A stretch of 64,000 bases of DNA from UBA2287 sp964479665 (lineage in GTDB: Bacteria; Bacteroidota; Bacteroidia; Bacteroidales; Tenuifilaceae), in contig CAYZNN010000007.1 of the NCBI GenBank assembly GCA_964479665.1, forward strand, positions 40,812 to 104,811. Direction: 5' to 3'. How positions within the stretch are numbered: position 1 is the stretch's first letter; the number at the start of each line of letters is the position of its first letter. The notes under the pieces were generated by a model. It was given only the letters and a program-made list of their open reading frames with translations. It was not told the DNA's origin and made no database searches. The position numbers and the translations under genes are program-made. Shown piece after piece: positions 37,701 to 45,282 of this stretch.

Positions 37701-38849
37701 TTCGCAACCAAACCCTCCAACGTGCATAACGTAAACCGGATTATTTGAAATGACCCCCCAAAAGGCCGGAGGGTCTCCAACGGCACCATCAGGAAACTGA
37801 CGGTATGCTTGCTCCCCGGCATTTAAGTTAAAGTTTACTCCCCCAATATCTACAGTGGTGCCATCTTGTACTGCAAGTACATAAACATGATCTCTCTTGC
37901 TAGAATTATCAAGGAAAGTTCTGACTACTGCATACTGTTTCCCCAAAATATTTACTGGAACCAACTGGTCGCCAATAACATCGCGACAGCCTCCGGCTGT
38001 ATGGATAATGGAGTCGTCCTTAAGGGTAACAGCAATGGGTTTGGTTGAGGTAATTCTTGTCCCTATTAGCCTGTCAGCAGTAGCTTGGCTTTTATTTAAA
38101 GGGAATAGAGAAAATGTTTGCCCTCGTTGTAAAGTAATAGTTATTGGAGTAAAAGCTGCTACATTGGTAAGGGGTAAGCCGTAACTTGCAGGTCTTCTTG
38201 CAACTATTGTTACTACAGTATTGTCTTCGGTAGCAACTATGTCAATTGCCGAGTAGGGCTGGGGCGTATAATTGCCATTAACACCGTGGTTCTGGAATGG
38301 TGTAAAGAATTCTGTTCCTAATGCATTTCTACCCTTAAGTGCCCATATATCGGCATTACGTAGGTTGCTTACTTCGTAGTAAGCTGTAATAACATTGGTA
38401 GATTGCACAAGGATTCCGAACGGGTTTATACCCGATGCATTAAGGTTCTTGTTTTCCATCAGGTTCACATCGCCAATTCCGGCTCTCCATATCCACCAGG
38501 ATAAATCGACACTCTGCGAACTGTTGGCTGGCATGTTGAAGGTAATATCGGCAAAGCCAGTAGGGTTCGTTGTTGGGTTAAATCGATTGGCAGGCATGCT
38601 AACCGTTACGGTTGCCGCAAGGCCCATGGTTGAGAAGCGAAGGAAAGTGGGAACTCCACCGGCAGGCGATCCACCTCCGTTGTGCCCAACGGTTAGGTCG
38701 GGGGCTACAAACCAGAACTCAGTATCGGTTTGGGCCTTCAGGTTGCTTGAAACCAGAGCAAGGAGTAAAAAGGTAATAAAAATGGTTCTCAAACGCAATA
38801 GAAAGCAAAGAGGCATGGTAGCGGGGAACGTTATTTTGAGCGATTTCAT
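31764..38849 (-). CDS. Giant cell-surface protein: IgGFc-binding-like domain, ~19 PKD repeats, T9SS type B tail
   Basis: 2361 aa. A signal peptide of about 39 residues is followed by an IgGFc-binding-like N-terminal region of about 450 residues (TEFWFVAPDLTV, AIDIVATEDNTVVTIVARR). From about residue 550, some 19 PKD-like repeats of about 85 aa follow; most open with a GC-x-P motif (SGCAPLTVTF, QGCNPLAVQF, EGCSPLTVNI) and have a WxFGDG core. The last about 90 residues are a gliding-motility type B sorting tail: FPNAFVPN, then LLIFNRWGEQIFQS and WDGYFNG. The protein is exported by T9SS and displayed on the surface, where it may be an adhesin. I start at 38849 because a TTTG-N19-TATTTTTG promoter lies at 38928-38958, inside the longer version beginning at 38957. 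Confidence 0.92.
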   Translation of the reverse strand: MKSLKITFPATMPLCFLLRLRTIFITFLLLALVSSNLKAQTDTEFWFVAPDLTVGHNGGGSPAGGVPTFLRFSTMGLAATVTVSMPANRFNPTTNPTGFADITFNMPANSSQSVDLSWWIWRAGIGDVNLMENKNLNASGINPFGILVQSTNVITAYYEVSNLRNADIWALKGRNALGTEFFTPFQNHGVNGNYTPQPYSAIDIVATEDNTVVTIVARRPASYGLPLTNVAAFTPITITLQRGQTFSLFPLNKSQATADRLIGTRITSTKPIAVTLKDDSIIHTAGGCRDVIGDQLVPVNILGKQYAVVRTFLDNSSKRDHVYVLAVQDGTTVDIGGVNFNLNAGEQAYRQFPDGAVGDPPAFWGVISNNPVYVMHVGGFGCEQGMALLPPIDICTGSTQVAFTRSNDQQFFLTMMVRDGAEDGFLFDGVVRNDLINPASFQPVPGTQWRVARFLGATGYTTAQVAVGQHLISNTKDIFHLGIVNGGAGTTCFYGYFSDYNVLEVAAVVAGTGSTILKTCHGTPVQLFAVGGTNFTWSPATTLSDPNSQMPFANPTVNTQYKVVVSGACNMTDSALVNVLVSTPINAFFTSDKVSGCAPLTVTFNDQSLGGYSWQYDMGDGSAYRLWDNDPATLLIPPPPNPFTFSHTFQNNTNAPIEYTITLLLKNADFCSSIYTKTIVVYPSIGSSFTQDVTQGCNPLAVQFTNTSSTNTVDTYLWNFGDQQSSDANSPLHIFHNPVPRDTTYVVSLEAISPFGCRDTAFSTVTVYSFFDINFTLDKAAGCAPLEVNVTNLSVGDDRFYSWRLNGVEYQTTGANHTLNLVNTGTAPITYTIELILQNQQGCLKTLSRTVTVYPQVDANFTISNPVVCNLTEVIFQNLTIPHNPPTNSYSWTFGDGAGSSAFNPTHTYNNQTDFPQVYPVKLKVINPWGCADSLSADVTVYSRLRADFAVLPSEGCSPLTVNIDNNSTGGIVSTLWVYGDGTPNSPTTADHTHIYINDGLIPVTRTLRLEVTNEGNCIDILERDITIYPSVTAAFIPNVSAGCNPHPVTFIDQSKANTVFWNWSFGDGGTSVQQSPNHTFSNLSGADANYNVTLVATSEYGCFDVATGTVTVYPYIDASFAVNSYAGCSPHPFVVEVMKHPGITAYRWDFDGNGAYEINNTSITQAVTFPQTLTNQTGVVIDYLSKLRVENHMGCFEEATHTITVYPEVTAAISLVPGQTGCDPFEVTFTSNSVLTNSASPPDFLFWNFGDGGTSTEVAPLHTFYNNDPSNPVTYTTILTASTTYGCSHQVSVPITVHPRLTAGFTFEQATICSPFPVTFYPSSVGATEYNWDFGGAIPNETLPNGNPFSRVFSNPDPDNITNYTITLEVTNAGGVCRETFSRNLQIYPHVVAQFNATTIIGCSDLEITFSNNSTGGSLIFDWDYDDGQSYTIDNEENVTHTFVNRSAVNRIFDVTLTAINPNGCTNQQVIPVTVYPKVESHFAFRFDSVCTPYNVIFENSSLNGTRYDWDFGHMGQTAVTNNKDPFIQVFDNPTDNDILTYTISMTALDEVTGCQDIFTSTIVVNPRVVSLFDVSTDRGCNPLPVTFTNNSTGNATYLWSFGDGNTTIDDSPSWIFSHPSRENFQDFNVSLLATNVHGCRSVSSRSVRVYPLVESLFTLQNVEGCTPLFVDFNNASVSSAYTYEWDFGNGLPIDNQAQPGTITFVNSLDPLDIFTPTVSLTTRYIGDPTCSSTSTREVTVYPHIHPDFSADFEGCHPHPVDFMNLTNAYQNNATFLWSFGNGTNSILSDPSITFSNSSFTLNQVFNVKLKATSMHGCIDSISRNITVYPKPESLVRVVGEYIDCSPFDAEFENLSLGTNLTYTYNFGDGSLPHITHLKDNVTHAFSNLTNTIAPFYVTLNTMSEYGCEDISGQFVYAYPEVRASFHFDPGDAACNPFVVNLQNTTQNGWSYNWNFDDGTSLSGTNPIHRFVNTSTTDRVFNVVLTAYSEYGCVDQATRPLTVYAAPVASFVVNPPLKIFPDATFGIENLTYPASPDWNYTWHFGDGFGSNAMEPVSHTYETWGPIGNNFQYQVSLEVANTNCSSNFSSNATLLPPEPISLFESETYASCAPLEVYFINNSLYGNSYLWDFGDGTTSTDFEPNHTFTEPGYYNVKLTVYGDGGEKHFYRVYRVYQNPIASFAVAPIKVLLPDAWVHFYNTSQYGHSYLWDVGDGTFYTERDPIHLYRDLGEYRVTLYAFTEYGCSDTTSVFPAVWVEGSGRIRFPNAFVPNTAGPNGGVYDEVDYKNEVFHPVWDGVIDYKLLIFNRWGEQIFQSNNVRIGWDGYFNGKLCPQDVYVWRAVGKFADGKLFDLRGNVTLLR

Positions 38850-38927
38850 GATAGGCCCTTTCGTGTAAAAAATAAAACCATTCGTTTCAACTTTACGTAC
38901 ATTCGTGTATAAATGTTGTTGGTTTGT

Positions 38928-38958
38928 CAAAAATAAATTACAATTATTAATTTGCAAA
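38928..38958 (-). promoter_or_regulatory. Bacteroidota promoter for the giant PKD gene
   Basis: Minus strand: TTTG (38955-38958), 19-nt spacer, TATTTTTG (38928-38935). A full match to the consensus including spacing, about 80 nt before the ATG at 38849. It excludes the longer start at 38957. Confidence 0.6.
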
Positions 38959-39018
38959 ACTTATGGCTGAATGAATCAAAAGGCAGAAAACAATTAACTG
39001 GAAATTTGAAACTACATA

Positions 39019-39047
39019 CAAATATAACAATAATGGTTTTTTACAAA
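39019..39047 (-). promoter_or_regulatory. Second possible promoter for the giant PKD gene
   Basis: Minus strand: TTTG (39044-39047), 17-nt spacer, TATATTTG (39019-39026), about 90 nt upstream of the first promoter. The intergenic gap 38850-39170 holds only these and the plus-strand promoter. Confidence 0.4.
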
Positions 39048-39084
39048 AGGATTTTGTGTTTTAATCAACTATTATTCAAAAACC

Positions 39085-39117
39085 TTTGATTTGGTTAAAT
39101 GTTTTACTGTATATTTG
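39085..39117 (+). promoter_or_regulatory. Bacteroidota promoter for the type A cargo gene
   Basis: TTTG (39085-39088), 21-nt spacer, TATATTTG (39110-39117). The start codon is 54 nt downstream at 39171. Confidence 0.5.
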
Positions 39118-39170
39118 ATTGTTTGTGAGCAATTGCAATTAAAGGAAGTTGTTAAATAAACCGCATACCC

Positions 39171-42100
39171 ATGAAAAAAACACTACTCGTAGTTTGTGCT
39201 CTGCTCTATTGTACAATAAGTTCAATAGGACAAACCGTTTACCTTTCCGAAACATTTGAGGGTGGAAGCCCTTCGGCTGGTTGGACCGAATCTTTTGTGC
39301 TGGGCTCACAGGTTTGGCGGTACCGAAACGGAGGGTACAACCCTAACGATCCCAATGGCCTTCTATTTCCACCCCAGGGCCCCGACATTGCAAGGAATCC
39401 TCCTGCTGCTCATGGAGGAACTTATAATGCATTTTTCCAGAAGGAATCCATTGCGGGCGAGCGTACAAAACTTATTTCGCCCATGATGAATTTGGAGGCA
39501 GCCATAAAACCCGAACTTACCTTTTGGTTAGCACAGGTAATGTGGCCTTTCGGTGGGAACTTTTACCAAGATAAGTTGAGGATATACTACCGAAATACTA
39601 CCAACGAAAACGACTGGGTGCTGCTTCAGGAGTATACAGACGAAGTGCCAGTTTGGACTGAAATAAAAGTGAATTTACCCAATCCAACTGCTACTTACTA
39701 CATCGCATTCGAAGGTGAAATTGGTTCGGGATTTGGCGTATGTATCGACGATATTTCTGTAGTTGAAAAAGGTTCGCAAAATCTTTGGATTAGAGAACTT
39801 AAGGTGAACCATCCCAACCTAAATTATGTGCCTTCGGGAACTAATAATGCCCAAATTCTTAGGCTCGATTTAAAGGTATTTGGAAATACAGGAGAGGCTC
39901 TCTTGAATAATTTAACCATTAACTCGCTCAATACGAGCGATAACGATGTGGCTCCAAACGGAATTAAATTGTATAGGACAGCAACCCAGGCTTTTAGCGA
40001 CGAACATCCCATTGCCCCTCCCTCAAATTTCTCCGGTGGGGTTGCAACATTCAGCAATATTGGGTATAGTTTGCCTGTGGGTATTTCATACCTGTGGGTT
40101 ACATTCGATGTGAAACTCGATGCCAAACACGGTAATTTTCTCGATGCCTACATTCCGGCTCTTGGCATATTAATGAACGATACGCTTTATCCACCCGACA
40201 ACGAATCGCCCTTGGGGAACAGGGTAATTTACGAGCGAATTTATTTAGAAGATTTTGAGGGTGATGATCATGGGTGGGCACTTACGGGCGACTTTCAAAT
40301 AGCTGCTCCGCAAGGGCTTGGAGGGGTAAATGGTCGTCCCGACCCCACATCGGCTTTTGGAGGTCTTCGGGTTTTAGGTAACGACCTCACTGGTATGGGA
40401 GCAAGCCCCGGCGATTACGAAACGAATGTCAGTTTCTCAGCATCTAACAGGGCCATATCGCCAAGCCGCGATTTAACTTATTATAAGGACATGAAGATTG
40501 CTTTCCGTCGATACCTGAACGTGGAGGTATGGGACAAATCGGCCATTGATGCTTCTACCGATAACGGACTTACATGGCAAACCATATGGGATAATAATAA
40601 CTACTTTATCGACCCTGCCTGGTCGTTTCAGTATGTTGACATACCGCCCATGTTCGAGCGAAAGAAAAATTTCAAGTTCCGTTTCAGATTGGGACCTACC
40701 GATGCTCTCGATAACTATTCGGGTTGGAACCTCGATAACGTAATGCTTACCGCCGATTTTATTAGCCGCGATGTGGGAGTGGTTGAATGGGTTTCACCCA
40801 AATCGGGGTGCGGCCTTACTGCCAACGAGCAGGTTAAGGTTAAGGTAGCCAACCTAGGAGGCGCACCCATTACCGAGCCATTCCCAGTGTCATACTCTTT
40901 CAATGGGGGAACCAATTGGGTTACCAACACTTTTAACCAAGTATTAAATGTAGGCGATACGGTTGAATTCTCCTTCACCTCCACGGTTGACTTGCTCGAG
41001 CCCGGCTTGCGACCCAACGTGTTGGCTCGTACCGAATTACCGGGTGAGGAGTATTTGCAAAACGACCAAATAAGTACTTCGGTTTACTCCGTGCCAACCT
41101 ATACACCTCCTTTTGCTCAGAATTTTGAAATAAACAATGGCTTTTTCCGCCCAATGGGCACAAACCTTTGGCAATATGGAACCCCCAATAAATCGGTAAT
41201 AAATTCTGCATCGTCGGGGGTGCAAACATGGGTAACCCACATTTCGCAAAATTATGGCAATGCGCTATCGGCTTCCAATCAAACCATATTTGCCGACGAT
41301 TTTGAGGATGAGTTGGGATGGGCTTTTACTGGCGAATTTGAACGGAACATCCCGTACAACGATGAAATCCCTTATTTTGCTAATTCTGGTTTCTTCTCAA
41401 TTGGTACCGATATATCGGGGTTGGGTTCTAAGCCCTATTTGTACGAAAACGGTATTGCTCCTGCCTCTGCATATTGGGCCACTTCACCGCCAATCGATGT
41501 GTCGAATTACCGCAATATTCGACTCCAATTTCAGCGATACTTGGTAATGAACGCTGGCGACTCATCGAAAGTTGAGGTGAGCCCCAATAACGGTGGACGT
41601 TGGTATACCCTTTGGAAAAGTAATGCGGCTATTACCGACGATTGGTGGAACTTAATAGAGTTAACTATACACGATTCGCTTGCATACGCAACCCAGCTGC
41701 GCATTAGGTTTTCGCTACCCTACTCATCGGCTTCGGGCCAAACTGCTGCAGGTTGGAATATTGACGATGTGGCTATCGTTGGCGACTTTTTTAGTAGTAG
41801 TCCTTCGATTCTTGAGTTCCCCTGCTTCGATTTAACTGCACTAACCAAACCCGTTTTCGAAGCTCGACTTTGGGTCCATTCCGAACCCGATGTTGATGGT
41901 TTGGCCCTATACTACTCCATAGACGATGGCGTAACGTGGAGCCATGTGTCGAATATCACTGCCTATAACTCCTACTGGAACTGGTATGGTGGAAATTCCG
42001 TTTCGGCTCTGGGAACCGATGGCTGGAGCGGTAGCACCGGAGGGTGGATTACCGTAAAGCACCTTTTACCTTCACAGGTCATAGGCCTTTCGGGTGTTAA

Positions 42101-45100
42101 GCTGCGTTTAGTTTTTGCCACCGATAAGTTTAATAACAACTTTAACGGTGCTGCTATTGATGATGTGAAGATTTACGATGCCCCTCACAACGTTGGAATT
42201 ATCGATATTGTTTCACCCCAGTCGGCATGCGACCTGAGTGCCTCTCAGGCATTCACCGTAACGCTTGCCAACCATGGTATACGGCCGGTCCCTTCGGGGC
42301 AGCAGGTGAGCATTGGAGTGCGCGTGGAGAGGGAAGGGCAGATTCAGACATTTACCGAAATAGTTTCCCTATCGAGCACCCTGGGAGTAGGTAGCTCGGT
42401 AAATATTAATCTTACCAGCCGCCTCAATATGAGTGCCAGCGGATTTTATAACGTGGATGCCTATACGCTTTCGGAGGTGAATCCCTTCTTTTACTCTTCC
42501 GTAGCCAACGATACGGCCACCTCGGTGGTAGAGGTTCGCAAACCCTTTGTTGAACTAGGTCCCGATATTTACACGGTTACCCCCGATACCATTGAATTTA
42601 ATGTGACCAACCCCAACGCCACATCGTACCTGTGGCAAGATGGATCGACCGAGCCAATTTATCAAGTAACTAGTAATACTACCGCGCTATACTGGGCTCA
42701 GTTGAGCAACGCAATCCCTTGCATCGCTCGCGATACTGTTCGGGTTTTCAAACTCGACGTTGATTTGGGTGTTGATGCAATTGTAAGTCCCGTTTCGAGT
42801 TGCGAACTTTTCGAAGAAACCCCATTGACCCTTCGGATTGTAAATTTTGGAACCGATACGCTGCTGGTGGGTCGTCCCGTAACCCTTGGATTCGAATTCG
42901 ATGGAGAACCACCCGTTAATGTTAATTATAACCTGCAGCAGATACTTTATCCCGATTCCGCTTTCAACTATACGTTTACTCAAACCCTCGATATGCGTGA
43001 CGAGCGTAGCTACCCCATTCGGGTTTGGGTAAGCACTACAAACGATGTGGAACCGCTGAACGATGAGCTGAACGAGAATATTACCGTTTACGGATACCCA
43101 CCTTTCGATCTGACCCCCGACTATTTGTACCTAACTGGTAACGAATACACCCTCGATGCGGGCCCGGGTTACGAAGGGTACTACTGGCATAACGATGGTA
43201 GCACTGAACAAACCTTTACCACCGATACCATTGGATGGGTAATTGCTACCGTAACCGATGCCAACGGATGTACCACTACCGATTCTTCGTACATCCACCT
43301 GAAGTACCGCGATGTGATTCCTTACCAAATTGTTACACCTGTAACTGCTTGTGAATATACTGAATCGATTTTCCCATCGCTACGTGTTAAGAATAATGGT
43401 ACCGATACTCTTTATATGGGCGTTGATGTGGTAACCGTCGCTTACAGGTTGGATGGAGGTGCTTGGGTTGAAGATGTTGCCAACCTGACCTCTGATGTGC
43501 TGCCCAATGGCACCTTTGTGCATACCTTTGCCCAGCCCGTAGACCTGACAGCAGTAGCTGTTTACGAATTCGATTTTTCAGCTACTTCCGATGGCGAAAT
43601 GAGACTCCTTAACGACGAAACATCGCAAACCGTTTCGGTATTCGGTGTTCCCAATGTGGAACTAGGTGGTCCCTACTTTACCAGGGAAACCTCTTTGGAA
43701 CTCGATGCGGGTGCGGGTTTCGATGAGTACTTGTGGAGCACAGAGGAGACTACGCAAGCCATAACCGTTACCCAGTCGGGAACCTATTCGGTAACTGTTA
43801 CCAATAATGGTATTTGCACCGATAACGATGAAACGCAGGTTACCTTCCTACGGCACGACTACAGTATTGCCAACGTAATTAATCCTGTAACCGGATGCGC
43901 CCAAACCAACCTTCAACCCGTTACAGCGCGCTACTCAAATGTGGCCAACGATACATTACCCATTGGAACCACCATTACATTTGGTTACAGATTGAATAAC
44001 AATACACCCGTAAGTCAGAATTTTGTAACCACTTCCAAACTGGTTCCGGGTGCCAATCTGCTGTTCACTTTCTCGCAGCAGGTCGATATTAGGCAGCCCG
44101 ATAGCTACGTGCTTAAGGTTTGGGGTAAGAATAGTTTCGATAACACTGCTACCAACGACACGTTGGTTCGTAACCTGCAGGTTTACCCCGTGCCGGTTGT
44201 GAATCTGGGCGACGATTTTATTAGCTATTCCGGTAGCGCTAACCTCGATGCAGGTTCTGATTTCACTTCGTACCAATGGAATACCGGTTTTACCGGACAG
44301 GTACTCAATGTTACCCAAACCGGAACCTACTCCGTTACGGTACAGAATATGTTTGGCTGTTCGGCTTCAGATGAAATTCAGGTAGTTATTTACCAACCCG
44401 ACATGGGTGTTACCGCCATTTCGAGCCCATCGAGCAGTTGTACTTTAACAAGTACCGAACCAGTAACGGTAACCATTCGCAACTTTGGAAGTTTTGCCCA
44501 TCCTATTAGTAACCCTATTCCTTTGCAACTCTATGTTTCGGGCGACTTGGTGGCTACCGAAGAGTTGGAACTAACTGTTCCATTAACATCCAACAATTCT
44601 GTGAACTATACTTTTACAACGCCAATCAATTTAGGGGCTACAAATACCTACTCAGTGGTTGCTCGTACGAGTTTCACCAACGATTCGAACACGGGCAACG
44701 ACTCGTTCTCCAAATTGGTTGAGAACTACCCGAGGCCCACTGTTAACCTTGGGCCCGATACCCTTCAGGTAACCTTCCCTCACGTACTGGTTGCCGGTGT
44801 TGGTGGAGTAACCTACCTGTGGAGCACAGGCAGCACCGCCTCGAACATTACTGTTTACGGCAATAGCCGTATTTGGCTGCGGGTAACCAACTCGTTTGGT
44901 TGTTCTGCGTCCGACACTATTTACCTGCACGATGGCACCGGCATTGTTGAGATTCCCGGCACGGGCACCGTTGTTTCGGTATATCCCAATCCGGCCAACC
45001 AATGGTTAACGGTGGATGTTGAAACCCCAACAGCCCGGAAGGTAGCCATCGACCTGATTTCAGTTGGTGGACTTCGTTACGAAAGATTTGAGACAGAAAC

Positions 45101-45215
45101 CACCGGACAGTTGTCGCACCGATTCGATGTTTCGCGCTTGCCACAGGGACTTTATGTGGTGCGTATAGCCGACGGACGGGGTCAAATAGCCGTTAAGGTT
45201 GCTATAGTTAGATGA
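39171..45215 (+). CDS. Giant T9SS type A cargo protein with jelly-roll modules and a six-copy repeat
   Basis: 2014 aa. Signal peptide of about 20 residues (MKKTLLVVCALLYCTISSIGQ). The N-terminal half has several jelly-roll (choice-of-anchor J/MAM-like) modules; GWNIDDVAIVGDFF, GWNLDNVMLTADFI and GAAIDDVKIYD mark three ends. Six repeats follow, each starting with a Val-rich segment, a Pro and Cys (VSPKSGCGL, VSPQSACDL, VSPVSSCEL, VTPVTACEY, INPVTGCAQ, SSPSSSCTL); repeats 2-6 pair this CARDB-like unit with a YLWSTGSTxxxIxV unit of about 75 aa. The C-terminus is a type A sorting tail: VVSVYPNPANQWLTVDV, RLPQGLYVVRI and a final KVAIVR. It is secreted and surface-attached or released; role unknown. 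It is transcribed away from the PKD gene. Confidence 0.9.
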   Translation: MKKTLLVVCALLYCTISSIGQTVYLSETFEGGSPSAGWTESFVLGSQVWRYRNGGYNPNDPNGLLFPPQGPDIARNPPAAHGGTYNAFFQKESIAGERTKLISPMMNLEAAIKPELTFWLAQVMWPFGGNFYQDKLRIYYRNTTNENDWVLLQEYTDEVPVWTEIKVNLPNPTATYYIAFEGEIGSGFGVCIDDISVVEKGSQNLWIRELKVNHPNLNYVPSGTNNAQILRLDLKVFGNTGEALLNNLTINSLNTSDNDVAPNGIKLYRTATQAFSDEHPIAPPSNFSGGVATFSNIGYSLPVGISYLWVTFDVKLDAKHGNFLDAYIPALGILMNDTLYPPDNESPLGNRVIYERIYLEDFEGDDHGWALTGDFQIAAPQGLGGVNGRPDPTSAFGGLRVLGNDLTGMGASPGDYETNVSFSASNRAISPSRDLTYYKDMKIAFRRYLNVEVWDKSAIDASTDNGLTWQTIWDNNNYFIDPAWSFQYVDIPPMFERKKNFKFRFRLGPTDALDNYSGWNLDNVMLTADFISRDVGVVEWVSPKSGCGLTANEQVKVKVANLGGAPITEPFPVSYSFNGGTNWVTNTFNQVLNVGDTVEFSFTSTVDLLEPGLRPNVLARTELPGEEYLQNDQISTSVYSVPTYTPPFAQNFEINNGFFRPMGTNLWQYGTPNKSVINSASSGVQTWVTHISQNYGNALSASNQTIFADDFEDELGWAFTGEFERNIPYNDEIPYFANSGFFSIGTDISGLGSKPYLYENGIAPASAYWATSPPIDVSNYRNIRLQFQRYLVMNAGDSSKVEVSPNNGGRWYTLWKSNAAITDDWWNLIELTIHDSLAYATQLRIRFSLPYSSASGQTAAGWNIDDVAIVGDFFSSSPSILEFPCFDLTALTKPVFEARLWVHSEPDVDGLALYYSIDDGVTWSHVSNITAYNSYWNWYGGNSVSALGTDGWSGSTGGWITVKHLLPSQVIGLSGVKLRLVFATDKFNNNFNGAAIDDVKIYDAPHNVGIIDIVSPQSACDLSASQAFTVTLANHGIRPVPSGQQVSIGVRVEREGQIQTFTEIVSLSSTLGVGSSVNINLTSRLNMSASGFYNVDAYTLSEVNPFFYSSVANDTATSVVEVRKPFVELGPDIYTVTPDTIEFNVTNPNATSYLWQDGSTEPIYQVTSNTTALYWAQLSNAIPCIARDTVRVFKLDVDLGVDAIVSPVSSCELFEETPLTLRIVNFGTDTLLVGRPVTLGFEFDGEPPVNVNYNLQQILYPDSAFNYTFTQTLDMRDERSYPIRVWVSTTNDVEPLNDELNENITVYGYPPFDLTPDYLYLTGNEYTLDAGPGYEGYYWHNDGSTEQTFTTDTIGWVIATVTDANGCTTTDSSYIHLKYRDVIPYQIVTPVTACEYTESIFPSLRVKNNGTDTLYMGVDVVTVAYRLDGGAWVEDVANLTSDVLPNGTFVHTFAQPVDLTAVAVYEFDFSATSDGEMRLLNDETSQTVSVFGVPNVELGGPYFTRETSLELDAGAGFDEYLWSTEETTQAITVTQSGTYSVTVTNNGICTDNDETQVTFLRHDYSIANVINPVTGCAQTNLQPVTARYSNVANDTLPIGTTITFGYRLNNNTPVSQNFVTTSKLVPGANLLFTFSQQVDIRQPDSYVLKVWGKNSFDNTATNDTLVRNLQVYPVPVVNLGDDFISYSGSANLDAGSDFTSYQWNTGFTGQVLNVTQTGTYSVTVQNMFGCSASDEIQVVIYQPDMGVTAISSPSSSCTLTSTEPVTVTIRNFGSFAHPISNPIPLQLYVSGDLVATEELELTVPLTSNNSVNYTFTTPINLGATNTYSVVARTSFTNDSNTGNDSFSKLVENYPRPTVNLGPDTLQVTFPHVLVAGVGGVTYLWSTGSTASNITVYGNSRIWLRVTNSFGCSASDTIYLHDGTGIVEIPGTGTVVSVYPNPANQWLTVDVETPTARKVAIDLISVGGLRYERFETETTGQLSHRFDVSRLPQGLYVVRIADGRGQIAVKVAIVR

Positions 45216-45229
45216 TAAAATGTGTATTT

Positions 45230-45268
45230 AAAATAGGAAAGGGGGCCTGAAGCCACCTTTCCTATTTT
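45230..45268. terminator. Bidirectional hairpin terminator
   Basis: Stem AAAATAGGAAAGG / CCTTTCCTATTTT around a short loop, between the convergent cargo gene and glutamine synthetase gene. Confidence 0.8.
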
Positions 45269-45282
45269 AATTTCTTGGGCAA

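Noticed and set aside
38395..38868. 157-aa plus-strand open frame opposite the giant PKD gene
   Set aside because: Antisense to a real coding region and its signal peptide; no motif.
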